Origin: Allodiplogaster sudhausi
Lineage: Eukaryota > Nematoda > Chromadorea > Rhabditida > Diplogasteridae
Assembly (NCBI GenBank): GCA_945643635.1
Contig: CALZFC010000256.1
Coordinates: 1 to 64,000, forward strand
Length of the DNA stretch: 64,000 nt
Direction of reading: 5' to 3'
Below, piece after piece: positions 15,186 to 26,396 of the stretch (the stretch's first letter is position 1; the number at the start of each line of letters is the position of its first letter). The notes below the pieces were generated by a model, which saw only the letters and a list, made by a program, of their open reading frames with translations, ran no database searches and was not told the origin of the DNA. The position numbers and the translations under genes were made by a program.

Positions 15186-18100
15186 CTGAAATTTTTCCAG
15201 GTGGTTTCTAGGCCCCTATGGACTGTCCATGCAAAATTTCACGTCGATTGAACAAATGTTTGACGACCACGACTACGCAGCCGATGGTCATAAATTCCGA
15301 AGGCTATAAATCAGTAAAAAAATATTTTTATACTTGAGGACAAAAACTTTATGTATTATAGGCTTGTTCTACTACGAAAATTTGTAGGAGTTTACGCCCA
15401 TAAGACATGTCGATTGGAAACTGTTTGCTTCGATTTTGACTACTCAGAAGTGAACACGAAATTTTGATTTAACCAGATTATTGGCCTGGTTTTTTCTTCA
15501 TTCTTGTAGTAGAAAGCTGAAATTTTTCCATGTGGTTTCTAGGCCCCTATGGACTGTCCATGCAAAATTTCACGTCGATTGAACAAAATGTTTGACGACC
15601 ACGACTACGCAGCCGATGGTCATAAATTCCGAAGGCTATAAATCAGTAAAAAAATATTTTTATACTTGAGGACAATAACTTTATGTATTATAGGCTTGTT
15701 CTACGAAAAATTTGTAGGAGTTTACGCCCATAAGATATGTCGATTGGAAACTGTTTGCTTCGATTTTGACTACTCAGAAGATGAACACGAAATTTTGATT
15801 TAACCAGATTATTGGCCTGGTTTTTTCTTCATTCTTGTAGTATTAAGCTGAAATTTTTCCATGTGGTTTCTAGGCCCCTATGGACTGTCCATGCAAAATT
15901 TCACGTCGATTGAACAAAATGTTTGACGACCACGACTACGCAGCCGATGGTCATAAATTCCGAAGGCTATAAATCAGTAAAAAAATATTTTTATACTTGA
16001 GGACAATAACTTTATGTATTATAGGCTTGTTCTACGAAAAATTTGTAGGAGTTTACGCCCATAAGATATGTCGATTGGAAACTGTTTGCTTCGATTTTGA
16101 CTACTCAGAAGATGAACACGAAATTTTGATTTAACCAGATTATTGGCCTGGTTTTTTCTTCATTCTTGTAGTAGGAAGCTGAAATTTTTCCAGGTGGTTT
16201 CTAGGCCCCTATGGACTGTCCATGCAAAATTTCACGTCGATTGAACAAAATGTTTGACGACCACGACTACGCAGCCGATGGTCATAAATTCCGAAGGCTA
16301 TAAATCAGTAAAAAAATATTTTTATACTTGAGGACAATAACTTTATGTATTATAGGCTTGTTCTACGAAAAATTTGTAGGAGTTTACGCCCATAAGACAT
16401 GTCGATTGGAAACTGTTTGCTTCGATTTTGACTACTCAGAAGTGAACACGAAATTTTGATTTAACCAGATTATTGGCCTGGTTTTTTCTTCATTCTTGTA
16501 GTAGGAAGCTGAAATTTTTCCATGTGGTTTCTAGGCCCCTATGGACTGTCCATGCAAAATTTCACGTCGATTGAACAAAATGTTTGACGACCACGACTAC
16601 GCAGCCGATGGTCATAAATTCCGAAGGCTATAAATCAGTAAAAAAATATTTTTATACTTGAGGACAATAACTTTATGTATTATAGGCTTGTTCTACGAAA
16701 AATTTGTAGGAGTTTACGCCCATAAGATATGTCGATTGGAAACTGTTTGCTTCGATTTTGACTACTCAGAAGATGAACACGAAATTTGATTTAACCAGAT
16801 TATTGGCCTGGTTTTTTCTTCATTCTTGTAGTATTAAGCTGAAATTTTTCCATGTGGTTTCTAGGCCCCTATGGACTGTCCATGCAAAATTTCACGTCGA
16901 TTGAACAAAATGTTTGACGACCACGACTACGCAGCCGATGGTCATAAATTCCGAAGGCTATAAATCAGTAAAAAAATATTTTTATACTTGAGGACAATAA
17001 CTTTATGTATTATAGGCTTGTTCTACGAAAAATTTGTAGGAGTTTACGCCCATAAGATATGTCGATTGGAAACTGTTTGCTTCGATTTTGACTACTCAGA
17101 AGATGAACACGAAATTTTGATTTAACCAGATTATTGGCCTGGTTTTTTCTTCATTCTTGTAGTAGGAAGCTGAAATTTTTCCAGGTGGTTTCTAGGCCCC
17201 TATGGACTGTCCATGCAAAATTTCACGTCGATTGAACAAAATGTTTGACGACCACGACTACGCAGCCGATGGTCATAAATTCCGAAGGCTATAAATCAGT
17301 AAAAAATTTTTATACTTGAGGACAATAACTTTATGTATTATAGGCTTGTTCTACGAAAAATTTGTAGGAGTTTACGCCCATAAGATATGTCGATTGGAAA
17401 CTGTTTGCTTCGATTTTGACTACTCAGAAGATGAACACGAAATTTTGATTTAACCAGATTATTGGCCTGGTTTTTTTCTTCATTCTTGTAGTATTAAGCT
17501 GAAATTTTTCCATGTGGTTTCTAGGCCCCTATGGACTGTCCATGCAAAATTTCACGTCGATTGAACAAAAATGTTTGACGACCACGACTACGCAGCCGAT
17601 GGTCATAAATTCCGAAGGCTATAAATCAGTAAAAAAATATTTTTATACTTGAGGACAATAACTTTATGTATTATAGGCTTGTTCTACGAAAAATTTGTAG
17701 GAGTTTACGCCCATAAGATATGTCGATTGGAAACTGTTTGCTTCGATTTTGACTACTCAGAAGATGAACACGAAATTTTGATTTAACCAGATTATTGGCC
17801 TGGTTTTTTCTTCATTCTTGTAGTATTAAGCTGAAATTTTTCCATGTGGTTTCTAGGCCCCTATGGACTGTCCATGCAAATTTCACGTCGATTGAACAAA
17901 ATGTTTGACGACCACGACTACGCAGCCGATGGTCATAAATTCCGAAGGCTATAAATCAGTAAAAAATATTTTTATACTTGAGGACAATAACTTTATGTAT
18001 TATAGGCTTGTTCTACGAAAAATTTGTAGGAGTTTACGCCCATAAGATATGTCGATTGGAAACTGTTTGCTTCGATTTTGACTACTCAGAAGATGAACAC

Positions 18101-18776
18101 GAAATTTTGATTTAACCAGATTATTGGCCTGGTTTTTTCTTCATTCTTGTAGTAGGAAGCTGAAATTTTTCCAGGTGGTTTCTAGGCCCCTATGGACTGT
18201 CCATGCAAAATTTCACGTCGATTGAACAAAATGTTTGACGACCACGACTACGCAGCCGATGGTCATAAATTCCGAAGGCTATAAATCAGTAAAAAAATAT
18301 TTTTATACTTGAGGACAATAACTTTATGTATTATAGGCTTGTTCTACGAAAAATTTGTAGGAGTTTACGCCCATAAGACATGTCGATTGGAAACTGTTTG
18401 CTTCGATTTTGACTACTCAGAAGTGAACACGAAATTTTGATTTAACCAGATTATTGGCCTGGTTTTTTCTTCATTCTTGTAGTAGGAAGCTGAAATTTTT
18501 CCATGTGGTTTCTAGGCCCCTATGGACTGTCCATGCAAAATTTCACGTCGATTGAACAAAATGTTTGACGACCACGACTACGCAGCCGATGGTCATAAAT
18601 TCCGAAGGCTATAAATCAGTAAAAAAATATTTTTATACTTGAGGACAATAACTTTATGTATTATAGGCTTGTTCTACGAAAAATTTGTAGGAGTTTACGC
18701 CCATAAGATATGTCGATTGGAAACTGTTTGCTTCGATTTTGACTACTCAGAAGATGAACACGAAATTTTGATTTAA
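12590..18776. repeat. Trimeric higher-order repeat (~990 bp) of satellite monomers
   Basis: Monomers alternate in a three-type cycle. Type 1 has GACATG with AAGTGAAC. Type 2 has GATATG with AAGATGAAC and GTATTAAG. Type 3 has GATATG with AAGATGAAC and GTAGGAAG followed by CCAGGTGG. The cycle can be followed from about 12.6 kb to 17.2 kb, slips by one unit near 17.2-17.8 kb where type 1 is missing, and resumes to the array end. The same cycle is present at about 8.4-10.5 kb, while 0-8 kb and 10.6-12.6 kb use CAACCG-type units without the strict trimer. Confidence 0.8.
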
Positions 18777-19060
18777 CCTTGATTAAACCAGATTATTGGC
18801 CTGGTTTTGCGATATGATCACAGTCTTGTACGCGTAGATTCGGTAGTGCTGTTATCTTTTGGAGGGCCATGAGCAGCGTTGCTTCCGTTCTCAGACACGG
18901 GAGCGTCCCACCTGGCCACGTCATCGTACATCGACCGTCCTTCCTTCCATTTGCTGTGGAAAAGCAATCCGTAGTCGAAGAGAGGCAGGCCGCACACATT
19001 ACTAGGCTGTTCCCGGTAGGAACCAGATTATTCGGAAGCCTTAAGGATGGGCTGTAAATT
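18777..19060. other. Satellite-to-unique junction
   Basis: The last unit breaks at about 18,776 after GATTTAACC. A second short piece of the same unit (GATTAAACCAGATTATTGG onward) follows, so the edge contains a small local duplication, and similarity ends at about 18,806. The following 250 bp is unique and GC-richer than the array. Open frames exist on both strands here (plus strand 18,869-19,057 and minus strand 18,793-18,999), but neither has a recognisable motif or splice context, so no gene is called. Confidence 0.6.
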
Positions 19061-20340
19061 CTTCATACGCGCACTTTCTTTCCTATGGAGTAGTAGAAGC
19101 AGAGTTGCGGATTCCACTCCTTAACTTCTATCGCAAGGCGCCAGTTCAAAGTTGACCGCCTGAACGGTCCGCGAGTTCCTCCTTCAGTTAGATACAGTGA
19201 AATTGTTTTCTTAAACATCCCTTAATGCCTTTTTTCTGCCATTCGTGAAGAAACAAAGTAGACAACTTCGGTCGAATTTGTCCCAGCAATAATAATAAAT
19301 AATAAATAAAACTGAGCGACTTACAGCATTAGATTTTTTTTGCATATTTTAAGTTCTCGATGTATGCGAGAAGAACAAAGTTGCAGAAGGGGCTCTGTGT
19401 AAGAGAGCAGACCAGGTGAAGGGCAGGAAATGCATGAAGGGTGGCTTGGCGTCGGGTGAGCACAGAGTGAAGAGCGAGAGAGAGTGATAGAGAGAGAAAA
19501 GAGAGAGAGAGAGGGAGAAGGAGAGCCATCACAAGCATAGATACGAACAGAGAATGCCCGTGAGAGAGAGAAACAGAAAGAAAACAGCTGCTCGGCCATC
19601 TATTTTTCATTGAACTCTCTCGGTCAAACTGTTCACTTTTGCTTCCATTCTACTCAATGTTCCTTATCTTCGCCTATTCCTCTTTCTCTCTCGAATTCTC
19701 TCTCTCTCCCTCTCTCTCTTTCTTTCTCTCTCTTCCACTCTATTTCTTTCTCTTCCTCCCTCGCTCTCTTCCTTGCTAATGAAAGCTCTTACGCTGGTAA
19801 TACATCGATCATCCTCATCACACCCTCTTACTGGGAAAGCCATAATAGTTATAATTCTTCTTTCCACTTTGTTTCCTCAACCTTACTATTTTGATTTTCT
19901 CTCTTCTTTCTAACTCTGTGTAATTTCTCGTCAAACGAGCGACTAATCTGGAGAAGAAGAAAATTTAACAAAAAAGTTTGTGAACATTTGAATGTGGACT
20001 TGGTCATTAAAGTGCTCGCATTTCACGGAATTTAGTCACACTTTTCTTCGAAGATTGCTCGCATGGGAGATATCCTTCGAGATTTAATGAAATCATCATG
20101 CTTTCATGATTCATCGTTGGTTAACTTGAAAAATAGACTATCTTCTTCAAATCAGCAAAGTAAGTTTCCATATTTTATACAGCATTTATAATAAGCATAC
20201 AAGAACAACGTAAATAGACTAAATATCACATTTAAATACTTGCCTAATTTATTTACATTTATCCTGATTTTGGCCAAGATTTGAGCCATGTTCGTTAACT
20301 CGGCTTTTCCGGTTGGCGTGCTCTACTGACTTATCGTTAA
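19061..20340. repeat. Locus duplication, 5' block copy A
   Basis: This block shares extended similarity with 27.6-29.0 kb and 29.1-29.9 kb. Shared landmarks are GCCAGTTCAAAGTTGAC, a minus-strand acceptor-like TCTTACACAG followed by a stretch encoding SSRIHREL, long GA/CT tracts, and the CAAATGTTCACAAAC segment. The minus-strand piece could be a short 5' exon: in copy B it reads MNRKIEG and ends at a GTAAGT donor at 28,205-28,210. In copy A the matching codons are altered. The end of the block, ACTGACTTATCGTTAACAG at about 20,326-20,344, matches the flank of the TTAA transposon at 29.9 kb and serves as its empty site. Confidence 0.6.
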
Positions 20341-20679
20341 CAGTGAGACCGAGAATAGGAGGGAAATGTTGGGAATACTCGTCTAGTTTGCTATAAGAAA
20401 CTAGACAAAATTACAAAAGTATGCTGTAATCAGCATTTGAAAGAGGGATGAATGCGTATGCTATCAGTTAATTCTTTTATCTTCCTAAAATATGTACCGT
20501 ATTTTTACTTCCAATTCTTGTTCCGTATTTCTTTCTTCAAATCCATATCTATTGCGATACAATGTTAATAATAGTACAATATTTCGGTGGCCGTCGTTTA
20601 CTTCACGACACGGAAAGCAGAATGGGAGGGAGGGGGGAGAGGGGAGTTAGGGAGAAGAAGTGGAAAGGTCGGCTTCTCC

Positions 20680-22116
20680 TTACTTCTTGAAGACGTCGTT
20701 CTTGCCGACGGCGGCGAGAGTCTGGTAGTTCGGATCGGTGGTGGCTAAAAATATCAAAATTTAACAACGGTCGTTCAATTTTATTTCAGCTTAAAATTCG
20801 TTCACGAATATGACATCAATTGTCTTCACTATTTAATACACGCTCTGCCTAACTCATGGTCAGAACAGTATTCAGCCTTCATTCTACTCGTGTTCTTCGT
20901 TTACTCGTCCTTGTCCGCATTAGTTTCCTTGTCCGCATACTCGGAATGACACAGCTCCCGGGAATAATTAGTTATCCAAAAAGTAGTGACCGGCCATTCC
21001 GCCGGCGGCCGGTTGCTGTGGCACTCCGCCGCCCCCGCCTGCCGTCTTCTTGTCGGCGCCGAACGCGTCTCCGCCCACGGCCGCCAACGTCTGGTAGTTC
21101 GGGTCGTACGTGGCTAGAAAGACGTACATGGATCTAGTAGAATCTGCTATTATTTTAATGTTGCTATATTAACAGAAGTATAACAATCGAAACGATTTCA
21201 GTGGATGCTGACCGGCCATTCCGCCAGCGGCCGGTGCCTTTGGCCCTCCGCCGCCTCCCGCGCCCGCCGCTTTATCGGCGCCGAAGTCGGCATTCTTGGG
21301 CACGGCCGCGAGCGTCTGGTAGTTGGGGTCGTGGGTTCCTCGAATATTGTATTCATAAAACTTCTTTTAATTTTAATGTGCACTTTTGAAATTCTCACCA
21401 GCCATTCCACCGCCCGTCGGCGGCTTCAGTTCCGGCCCAACCGGCTTTGGCTTTTCACCTGAGAAAAATGAGTTTCAGAATAGAAGAAAATAATCTACAA
21501 TGAAAATGTTGATGATTGTCATGCATAAATATGCATAATATGCCTTCACGATAGCCGTTTTCCATGTTGATGTGCATTTCACATGCACATTAGACTCCGT
21601 TAAGAGAAAATCTATAATCTCTAATTTTAATTTTCTCCTATTTTTTTTATAGAAAATCGATAATCTCTCATTTTAATTTTCTCCTATTTTTACTTAAATA
21701 GATCGAGAGAGCCCAACCCTCAGGTTCCTTTTTGTCCACTACCACTTTGTCAGGATCGCAATCTTCCAGCTCCCTTTTCTCCGTCTACTGCCCTCCTTTC
21801 GGCGCTGCCTTCGGAGGATCATTTTTCTTCTTCTTCTTCTGTAATATATGAATATATTTCAACTAAAATAATTTCGGAAACTTTCATTAGTAACTACGGT
21901 GCCTCAACTAATTCAGGGAAATCTGGGTAGGATTATTAGATTGAAGGAGAGTGAGGGGAGCGTGAGAAGATGAGAGAGCGCGAGAAGGTGAGAGGGAACC
22001 GCGCAGCTCGCGATGAGGAAGGCCGCAGTGACGGGGAACAAGCAGACGAGAGCCGTGTTGAGAAGGCCTCCGGCTTGTTCGGCGTCACTCAGCAAGCCGC
22101 GCATTCTCTTCTCGAT
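20680..22116 (-). pseudogene. DPNYQTLAAV-module gene, copy 1 (three modules, in-frame stop)
   Basis: Six minus-strand exons are visible. 22,116 to about 21,990 is a hydrophobic exon, likely membrane-spanning (LLNTALVCLFPVTAAFLIA). About 21,840-21,710 is a Lys/Glu-rich exon. 21,458-21,399 encodes GEKPKPVGPELKPP. Three module exons follow at 21,338-21,213, 21,113-20,991 and 20,744-20,680, each opening with (T)xDPNYQTLAAV, most continuing FGADK plus a Gly/Pro/Ala-rich linker, and the last ending VFKK then TAA. Module exons start and end in phase 1. The Lys/Glu-rich exon contains an in-frame TAG at 21,785-21,787 where copy 2 has AAG. The upstream region is interrupted by a LINE. I do not recognise the family by name. 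It may be a pseudogene, or the stop may be an assembly error. Confidence 0.6.
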
Positions 22117-22438
22117 CTGGAACAACAAAGCATATTAAAGATAGAGATTAAATTACTCATCGGTTAAACTTAAAACAGAAAGCGGAATTTATGGCAGTTT
22201 TTTTTTTAAGATCTTTTCAAAATCCAAACAATAGGGCTCAAATATAGGCGGAGGAAAATAGGGGAAAATATACCGAGCGAAGAGAGCCGACTGACTGGCA
22301 ACGGTAGATATATATATATCTTTATCGCTTTGCCCAGCATTAAGGTAATGAGTGTAACATAAGTTCGTTGCATTGGTTGCGGTCGGGGTCAAGCAATGGG
22401 GGGAAAAGAGGAAAAATTAAAGAAAGTAAAGAAGACAA

Positions 22439-24476
22439 TCATGATGTAACATTATAACAGTGACTACGAAAAGAAGACAGTGAACATGAGGAGACATGTT
22501 GCTCTAGTAACGAATTCCATAACCGTATCACACTATAAGATAGACTAGCACGCCTATAGCGAAGTGATCGAAAAGAAGGAAAAGAAAGCCTAAGAGAGTG
22601 ACCTCGGAGGTTGGAAGAGTATCGAGTGGGAAATTGGAAAAAGGAAGTGGGCTCAATAGGGGTAAGATTACGCACTATTTTGAAGGTTGTAACTAAATCA
22701 GTAACTAGCCTACGTTGTTCTAGAGAGGGCAAGCCGAGGGTCTGTAAGCGTTGATCATACGAAATCGAACGACCTATTCTCTTAAAGATGGAGCGAGTGA
22801 AGCATCTTTGAACTTTCTCTACCAAATTAACATATGAGACGGCGGAAGGGTTCCATACTTCAGATAATGAGTCAAGTATTGGCAGAACATAAACTTTATA
22901 TAGGCGCGTCAATGTAGAAAGGTTGTGGGATCGAAATGAGCGAAGAATATAAGCGCATCTTGCGGACGCTCTTCTAACTATGGAATGGATATGCTCACTA
23001 AAAGAAAGTTCGCTATCATATGTAATACCAAGGTCCGTAAAGGATGGCACGGTTGGGAGGAGTATGCCACGCCAAGATAATGACTGCGAGATAGGGTGTT
23101 TACCGATTGACATAACGACAGTCTTATCCAGAGAAATAATTAGGCCCCACTTATTGGCCCATGAATCTATAGCATGAAGTGCACATTGAAGGAGGGAAAG
23201 GGTCATTATAAGTATATAGCTTTACATCATCTGCATAAATAGTGAAATAACAGCCTGTAGGTATGCATTCAACTATGTCATTAATGTAGATCAAAAAGAG
23301 CAGAGGTCCTAGACAAGTTCCCTGATTGACGGCATTGTAAATAAAATACGGGAGGGAAGTAGTGTCATTGATAATAACAGACTGGGTTCTGTTCGCTAGA
23401 AAAGAATCAAAGAATCGCAGAAGGCTACCAGATATACCTATTTTGGAAAGCTTATACAGGAGATGGGGTCGGGGCACTGAATCAAAGGCCTTGGTGAAAT
23501 CAACATATGCAGTGGTGATAAACTGATTAGAGTCTAAGGCACGGTGCCATGCATTGAGGGTGGATAAAATGGCAGTGGAGACTGAATGACGAGGGCGAAA
23601 ATTGGAATGGGGTGAGAATGGAATGTTCTTCTAGAAAATTAAAAATGCGACGGGAGACAATGCGTTCCATTACCTTAGACAGAGAACAAGTAAGAGAAAT
23701 TGGGCGATAATTGATTCATTCTTCACGAGATCCTTTCCGCTTGTAAACAGGATGAATAAGAGCATGGGACCAAATCTTGGGGATTTTACCATACATCATT
23801 ATTCGGCTAAATATAATAGTGATGGGAGAAGCAATAGAATGAGCAGTCTTATTAAGAAAAATATATGGAACTCTATCAGGAGATGTTGAATTTCTGTAAG
23901 GGAGCTTAGACAAGGCACGGGAAATTTCTTCTGATGGGAATTCGATGCAATCTAATCGGCCAGGAAAGCAGGGGTCGAATCGGTCGGTGGAGGAGGAGGG
24001 GATACAGATGTGAAATCAAAACACTGCTCAAAGTAATCGGCGAATGCCTGGGCCTTTGATGGGGCATCTGTACACATTGCAGAAGGAGTCTTAATCGGAC
24101 CAATACTAGTGTTATCCTTAATGCATCCATTAGCATAACGATAGAACAACCGCATATTACCTCTAGACGATATTCGATTCTCTAATTGTCTCCTATGGTG
24201 ATAAAGGGCCTTCTTTAGTTTACGAGAAGCATGCAGGAAGGGTGAGAGACCAAGAATTGAACGGGACTGGTACAGCGAGTCACAAGTGCGAGCCAACTTT
24301 TGGACTCGGGTAGGAAACTGAGGATGGGTTCGGGCAATAGAATGAAGGGGAACGAACGTATCAATTACAAAATGGATCTTATCTAAGAAAGCAGAATAAA
24401 GAGAATCGACATCATTTGTCGAGCTAAGCAGATCGGTCCAGTTGATTGATGACAGGAAAGAGTTGATTTGGGCCAA
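22439..24476 (-). pseudogene. LINE reverse transcriptase, broken into frames
   Basis: Reading down the minus strand: 24,476-23,952 is the linker between endonuclease and RT. 23,913-23,716 has SPDRVPYIFLNK and the typical KIPKIWSHALIHPVYKRKG. The following NYRPISLTC lies near 23,700 in a frame separated by a stop. 23,477-23,151 has RTQSVIIND, NQGTCLGPLLFLIYIND and the catalytic box FTIYADDVKLY. 23,206-22,439 (255 codons) is the thumb and C-terminal region, with EKVQRCFTRSIFKRIG. The aspartates of YADD are intact, but at least three frame breaks disrupt the ORF. Confidence 0.9.
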
Positions 24477-24494
24477 TTTGCACGTTTAAAATCT

Positions 24495-25273
24495 CTAGTA
24501 GTGAAAGACGACTGCGGTGGAAGAGAGGGGAGAGAGACAGAGAAGGTGACAGTGGAGTGAGTGGTCCAGGGAGGGGAGAGGGGGCAGAACGGCACACGAA
24601 TGAACTAACGAGCTATCGGAAGAGAAAACAAGGTCAAGCAACGATTGATTACGAGTGGGTTCAGTGACGTGTTGGGTGAGAGAGAGTGTATGACAGAGAG
24701 ACAAGAGAGATGCACATGAAGGAGTGAGACCAGTTGGAACAGACGACGAGAGAGGGTCATAGGAGGTCAATTGATTTCAGGACAATTGAAATCACCGGCA
24801 ATAACATGATTATGATTATGAAGTTCTAGAGCGGTGTCATGTATTTTCTCTAGAGAAACGGTGAAATCAGCAATCGGGCAGGATGGGCTTCTGTAAACGC
24901 AATGGAAAATTATATTAGCTGAGCCAAATGTAATTGCCACAGAAACTGACAGAATTTCCCAAACGAGATAGAATGTACTAAATATGAAGGGAGAATGGCC
25001 TCAGTAAGAATGCAAACACCGCCGCCAAAACAATCACTAATGCGATCTGATCTAAAAACATTGAAATCGGCATTAAATGAAAGCATTGCATCCGATACGG
25101 AATCAGAGGAGGCCCAAGTTTCAGTAAGCAGAAAGACACTAGTTTTATAGCGAGAGCGAAAATGGTCTAAAATTGTAAGCTTTCTCCCGATTGATCTAAT
25201 GTTGATGAGAGCACAAGGTAATAAAGAGGATCTAGAGCTGTTTGATTCAGGAGAGGGGGCTAAATGGGGGGGA
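24495..25273 (-). pseudogene. LINE endonuclease domain (EEP/AP-like), broken
   Basis: The minus strand encodes INIRSI near 25,200, then FLLTETWASSD (the catalytic Glu motif of exonuclease-endonuclease-phosphatase nucleases), FRSDR and GGGVCIL. The next block carries VIAGDFNCPEIN near 24,780 (the GDFN motif), and then SLLDLVF and SLDHSLHC, the LDxVF and S-DH region at the C-terminus. The pieces are split by a stop or frame change near 24,900 and 24,775. In active elements the domain nicks target DNA for target-primed reverse transcription. Confidence 0.8.
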
Positions 25274-25276
25274 TAC

Positions 25277-26307
25277 CTAATGGATATGCTGGGCAAAGGG
25301 CTGACTGATCGATGGAGAGGCAGCACCAGATGGCGTCTGCTTTTCCGTCTGCTCCGTCGGCGACCCATCGATCGTCGCGAGCGCGTCGAACCGGCCCGCC
25401 TTCGGCCGCACGTAGTCGACCCGGCCGTCGTGGCCCCGCTTGCCGATGCTCGTGCTGCTACCACCTCGGCCACGCGTCGACGGGCGGCGGCCTTGTGAAG
25501 ACGCGAGAGGGCGGCTCGGCCGGACTGCTTCCTGATGCTGGCGCCGCTTGAGAGAGGCTCGGCTGCGCGGCGGGAGCTCGCGCGGACTGCGTAGGCGGCA
25601 GACCCTCAGATCTCGCACAACCCACTCGAGGCGACCGGCTCCAGCATTGCGACGGCCACAGTCGCGGCGGAGATCGGCATCGTATTCGAGCTGCTGCTGC
25701 GTGTAGTCGGGGCGACAGAAGACGTGGGGAGAGTGTGCCAAGTTGGGAAGGCAGCGGGACTCCTTGGGATGGATGAGGAAGTGGTCTGGTCGGCAAACTG
25801 GATCTTCAGAGGGCGCGGACGAGTCGAGTTGGGGTGGCGAATAGGGGGATGCCGATGGCAGCTCACGCCGATGAGAGAGCCGTCTTGAGTGAGGAGAGGG
25901 CGGAGAGAGTCGGAGGAGGCGAGTTTGTGCATTGAAACGAGAACAGCATTGTCATGCTCCGCTGTCTCGGCATCCGTGCTCTTCTCGTCGAGGCCAACGA
26001 TGACAGCTCGAGTAGCCTTCTCCTGGATGAGCGGTTGAGCTTCGAGAGTGCGAGTGACGGCGGAGGCGACAGCGGCGTAAGAGAGAGGGCCTCCAGATGA
26101 GGGGAATGTCCGCTGGGGGGTGACGATGTCGAGGATATACTGCGTGAAACGCTCGAAGGCCTCCGTATGCTTGGCCAGAAGAGTCTCGATCCGCTTGTCG
26201 ATGAGGGTGAAGAGGGATTCGGAAACTTTGCTGACGATGGCGGAGATGAGGTCAGGGTCAAGGGAAGAAGAAGAAGGGTTCTTCTTGCCCCCGCCCATAT
26301 CGATCAC
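25277..26307 (-). pseudogene. LINE ORF1 (nucleic-acid-binding, gag-like), frameshifted
   Basis: Two overlapping minus-strand frames make up ORF1. The first (26,307-25,606) begins MIDMGGGKK and contains a helical segment followed by RAVIVGLDE, a beta strand and turn as found in RRM-like ORF1 proteins of CR1/L1 elements. After about 25,810 similarity to a real protein moves to the second frame (25,741-25,277), which has PDYTQQQLEYDADLRR followed by an Arg-rich stretch, as expected for the C-terminal domain of such proteins. The frame switch near 25,800 is therefore a frameshift mutation or sequence error. In family members the protein binds element RNA for retrotransposition. Confidence 0.7.
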
Positions 26308-26345
26308 AAGTCAGAGAGCGCTGAGAGAGCTGCCTCACCTCACTT

Positions 26346-26396
26346 GACCGGGCAGTGAGAATGACCGGGCAGTGAGAATGGACCGGGCAGTGAGAA
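26346..26396 (-). repeat. 17-bp tandem repeats at the LINE 5' end
   Basis: ACCGGGCAGTGAGAATG is present three times in a row (one copy with an extra G). The copies lie exactly between the ORF1 leader and the host sequence, so they form the 5' end of the LINE. Tandem 5' monomers are known as internal-promoter units in some LINE families; that role here is inference. Confidence 0.75.

Larger units (their letters stand above)
1..18805. repeat. Tandem satellite array, ~330-bp monomer, about 57 copies
   Basis: The whole stretch is head-to-tail copies of one AT-rich unit of about 330 bp, for example unit starts at 1 and 334. Every unit keeps the palindrome ATGGAC-T/A-GTCCAT, the block CGACCACGACTACGC and the block TTTGTAGGAGTTTACGCC. 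Units differ by point changes (CAACCG or CAGCCG, GACATG or GATATG, GTAGGAAG or GTATTAAG) and by 1-3 bp indels, mostly in A/T runs. The array is entered mid-stream at base 1, so its full length is unknown. No transposon interrupts it. It looks like pericentromeric or other heterochromatic satellite; the location is inference. Short open frames recur in every unit with indel-broken frames and are not genes. Confidence 0.97.
22313..26396 (-). mobile_element. Non-LTR retrotransposon (CR1/Jockey-superfamily-like LINE), near full length, degenerate
   Basis: A 4.1-kb minus-strand element carries an ORF1, an apurinic-type endonuclease and a reverse transcriptase, with its 3' end in a short TATA-rich tail at about 22,300-22,325. 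Boundaries come from the paralogous uninterrupted segment at about 34,090-34,290. The flank GACTGGCAACGGTAGATA stops at 22,312 and the continuation GATAGCTGTGAAATGA resumes at about 26,397, with GATA common to both sides as a possible short target duplication. The 5' end has three copies of a 17-bp repeat. Several frame changes and stops split the reading frames, so it is unlikely to be autonomous. The CR1/Jockey label rests on motif style, not on a tree. Confidence 0.88.

Noticed and set aside
1..18805. CRISPR-like array
   Set aside because: The whole 330-bp unit is repeated with no unique spacers, and the sequence is clearly eukaryotic.
25458..25796. ORFs overlapping LINE ORF1 in other frames
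   Set aside because: Shadow frames of a GC-rich coding region.
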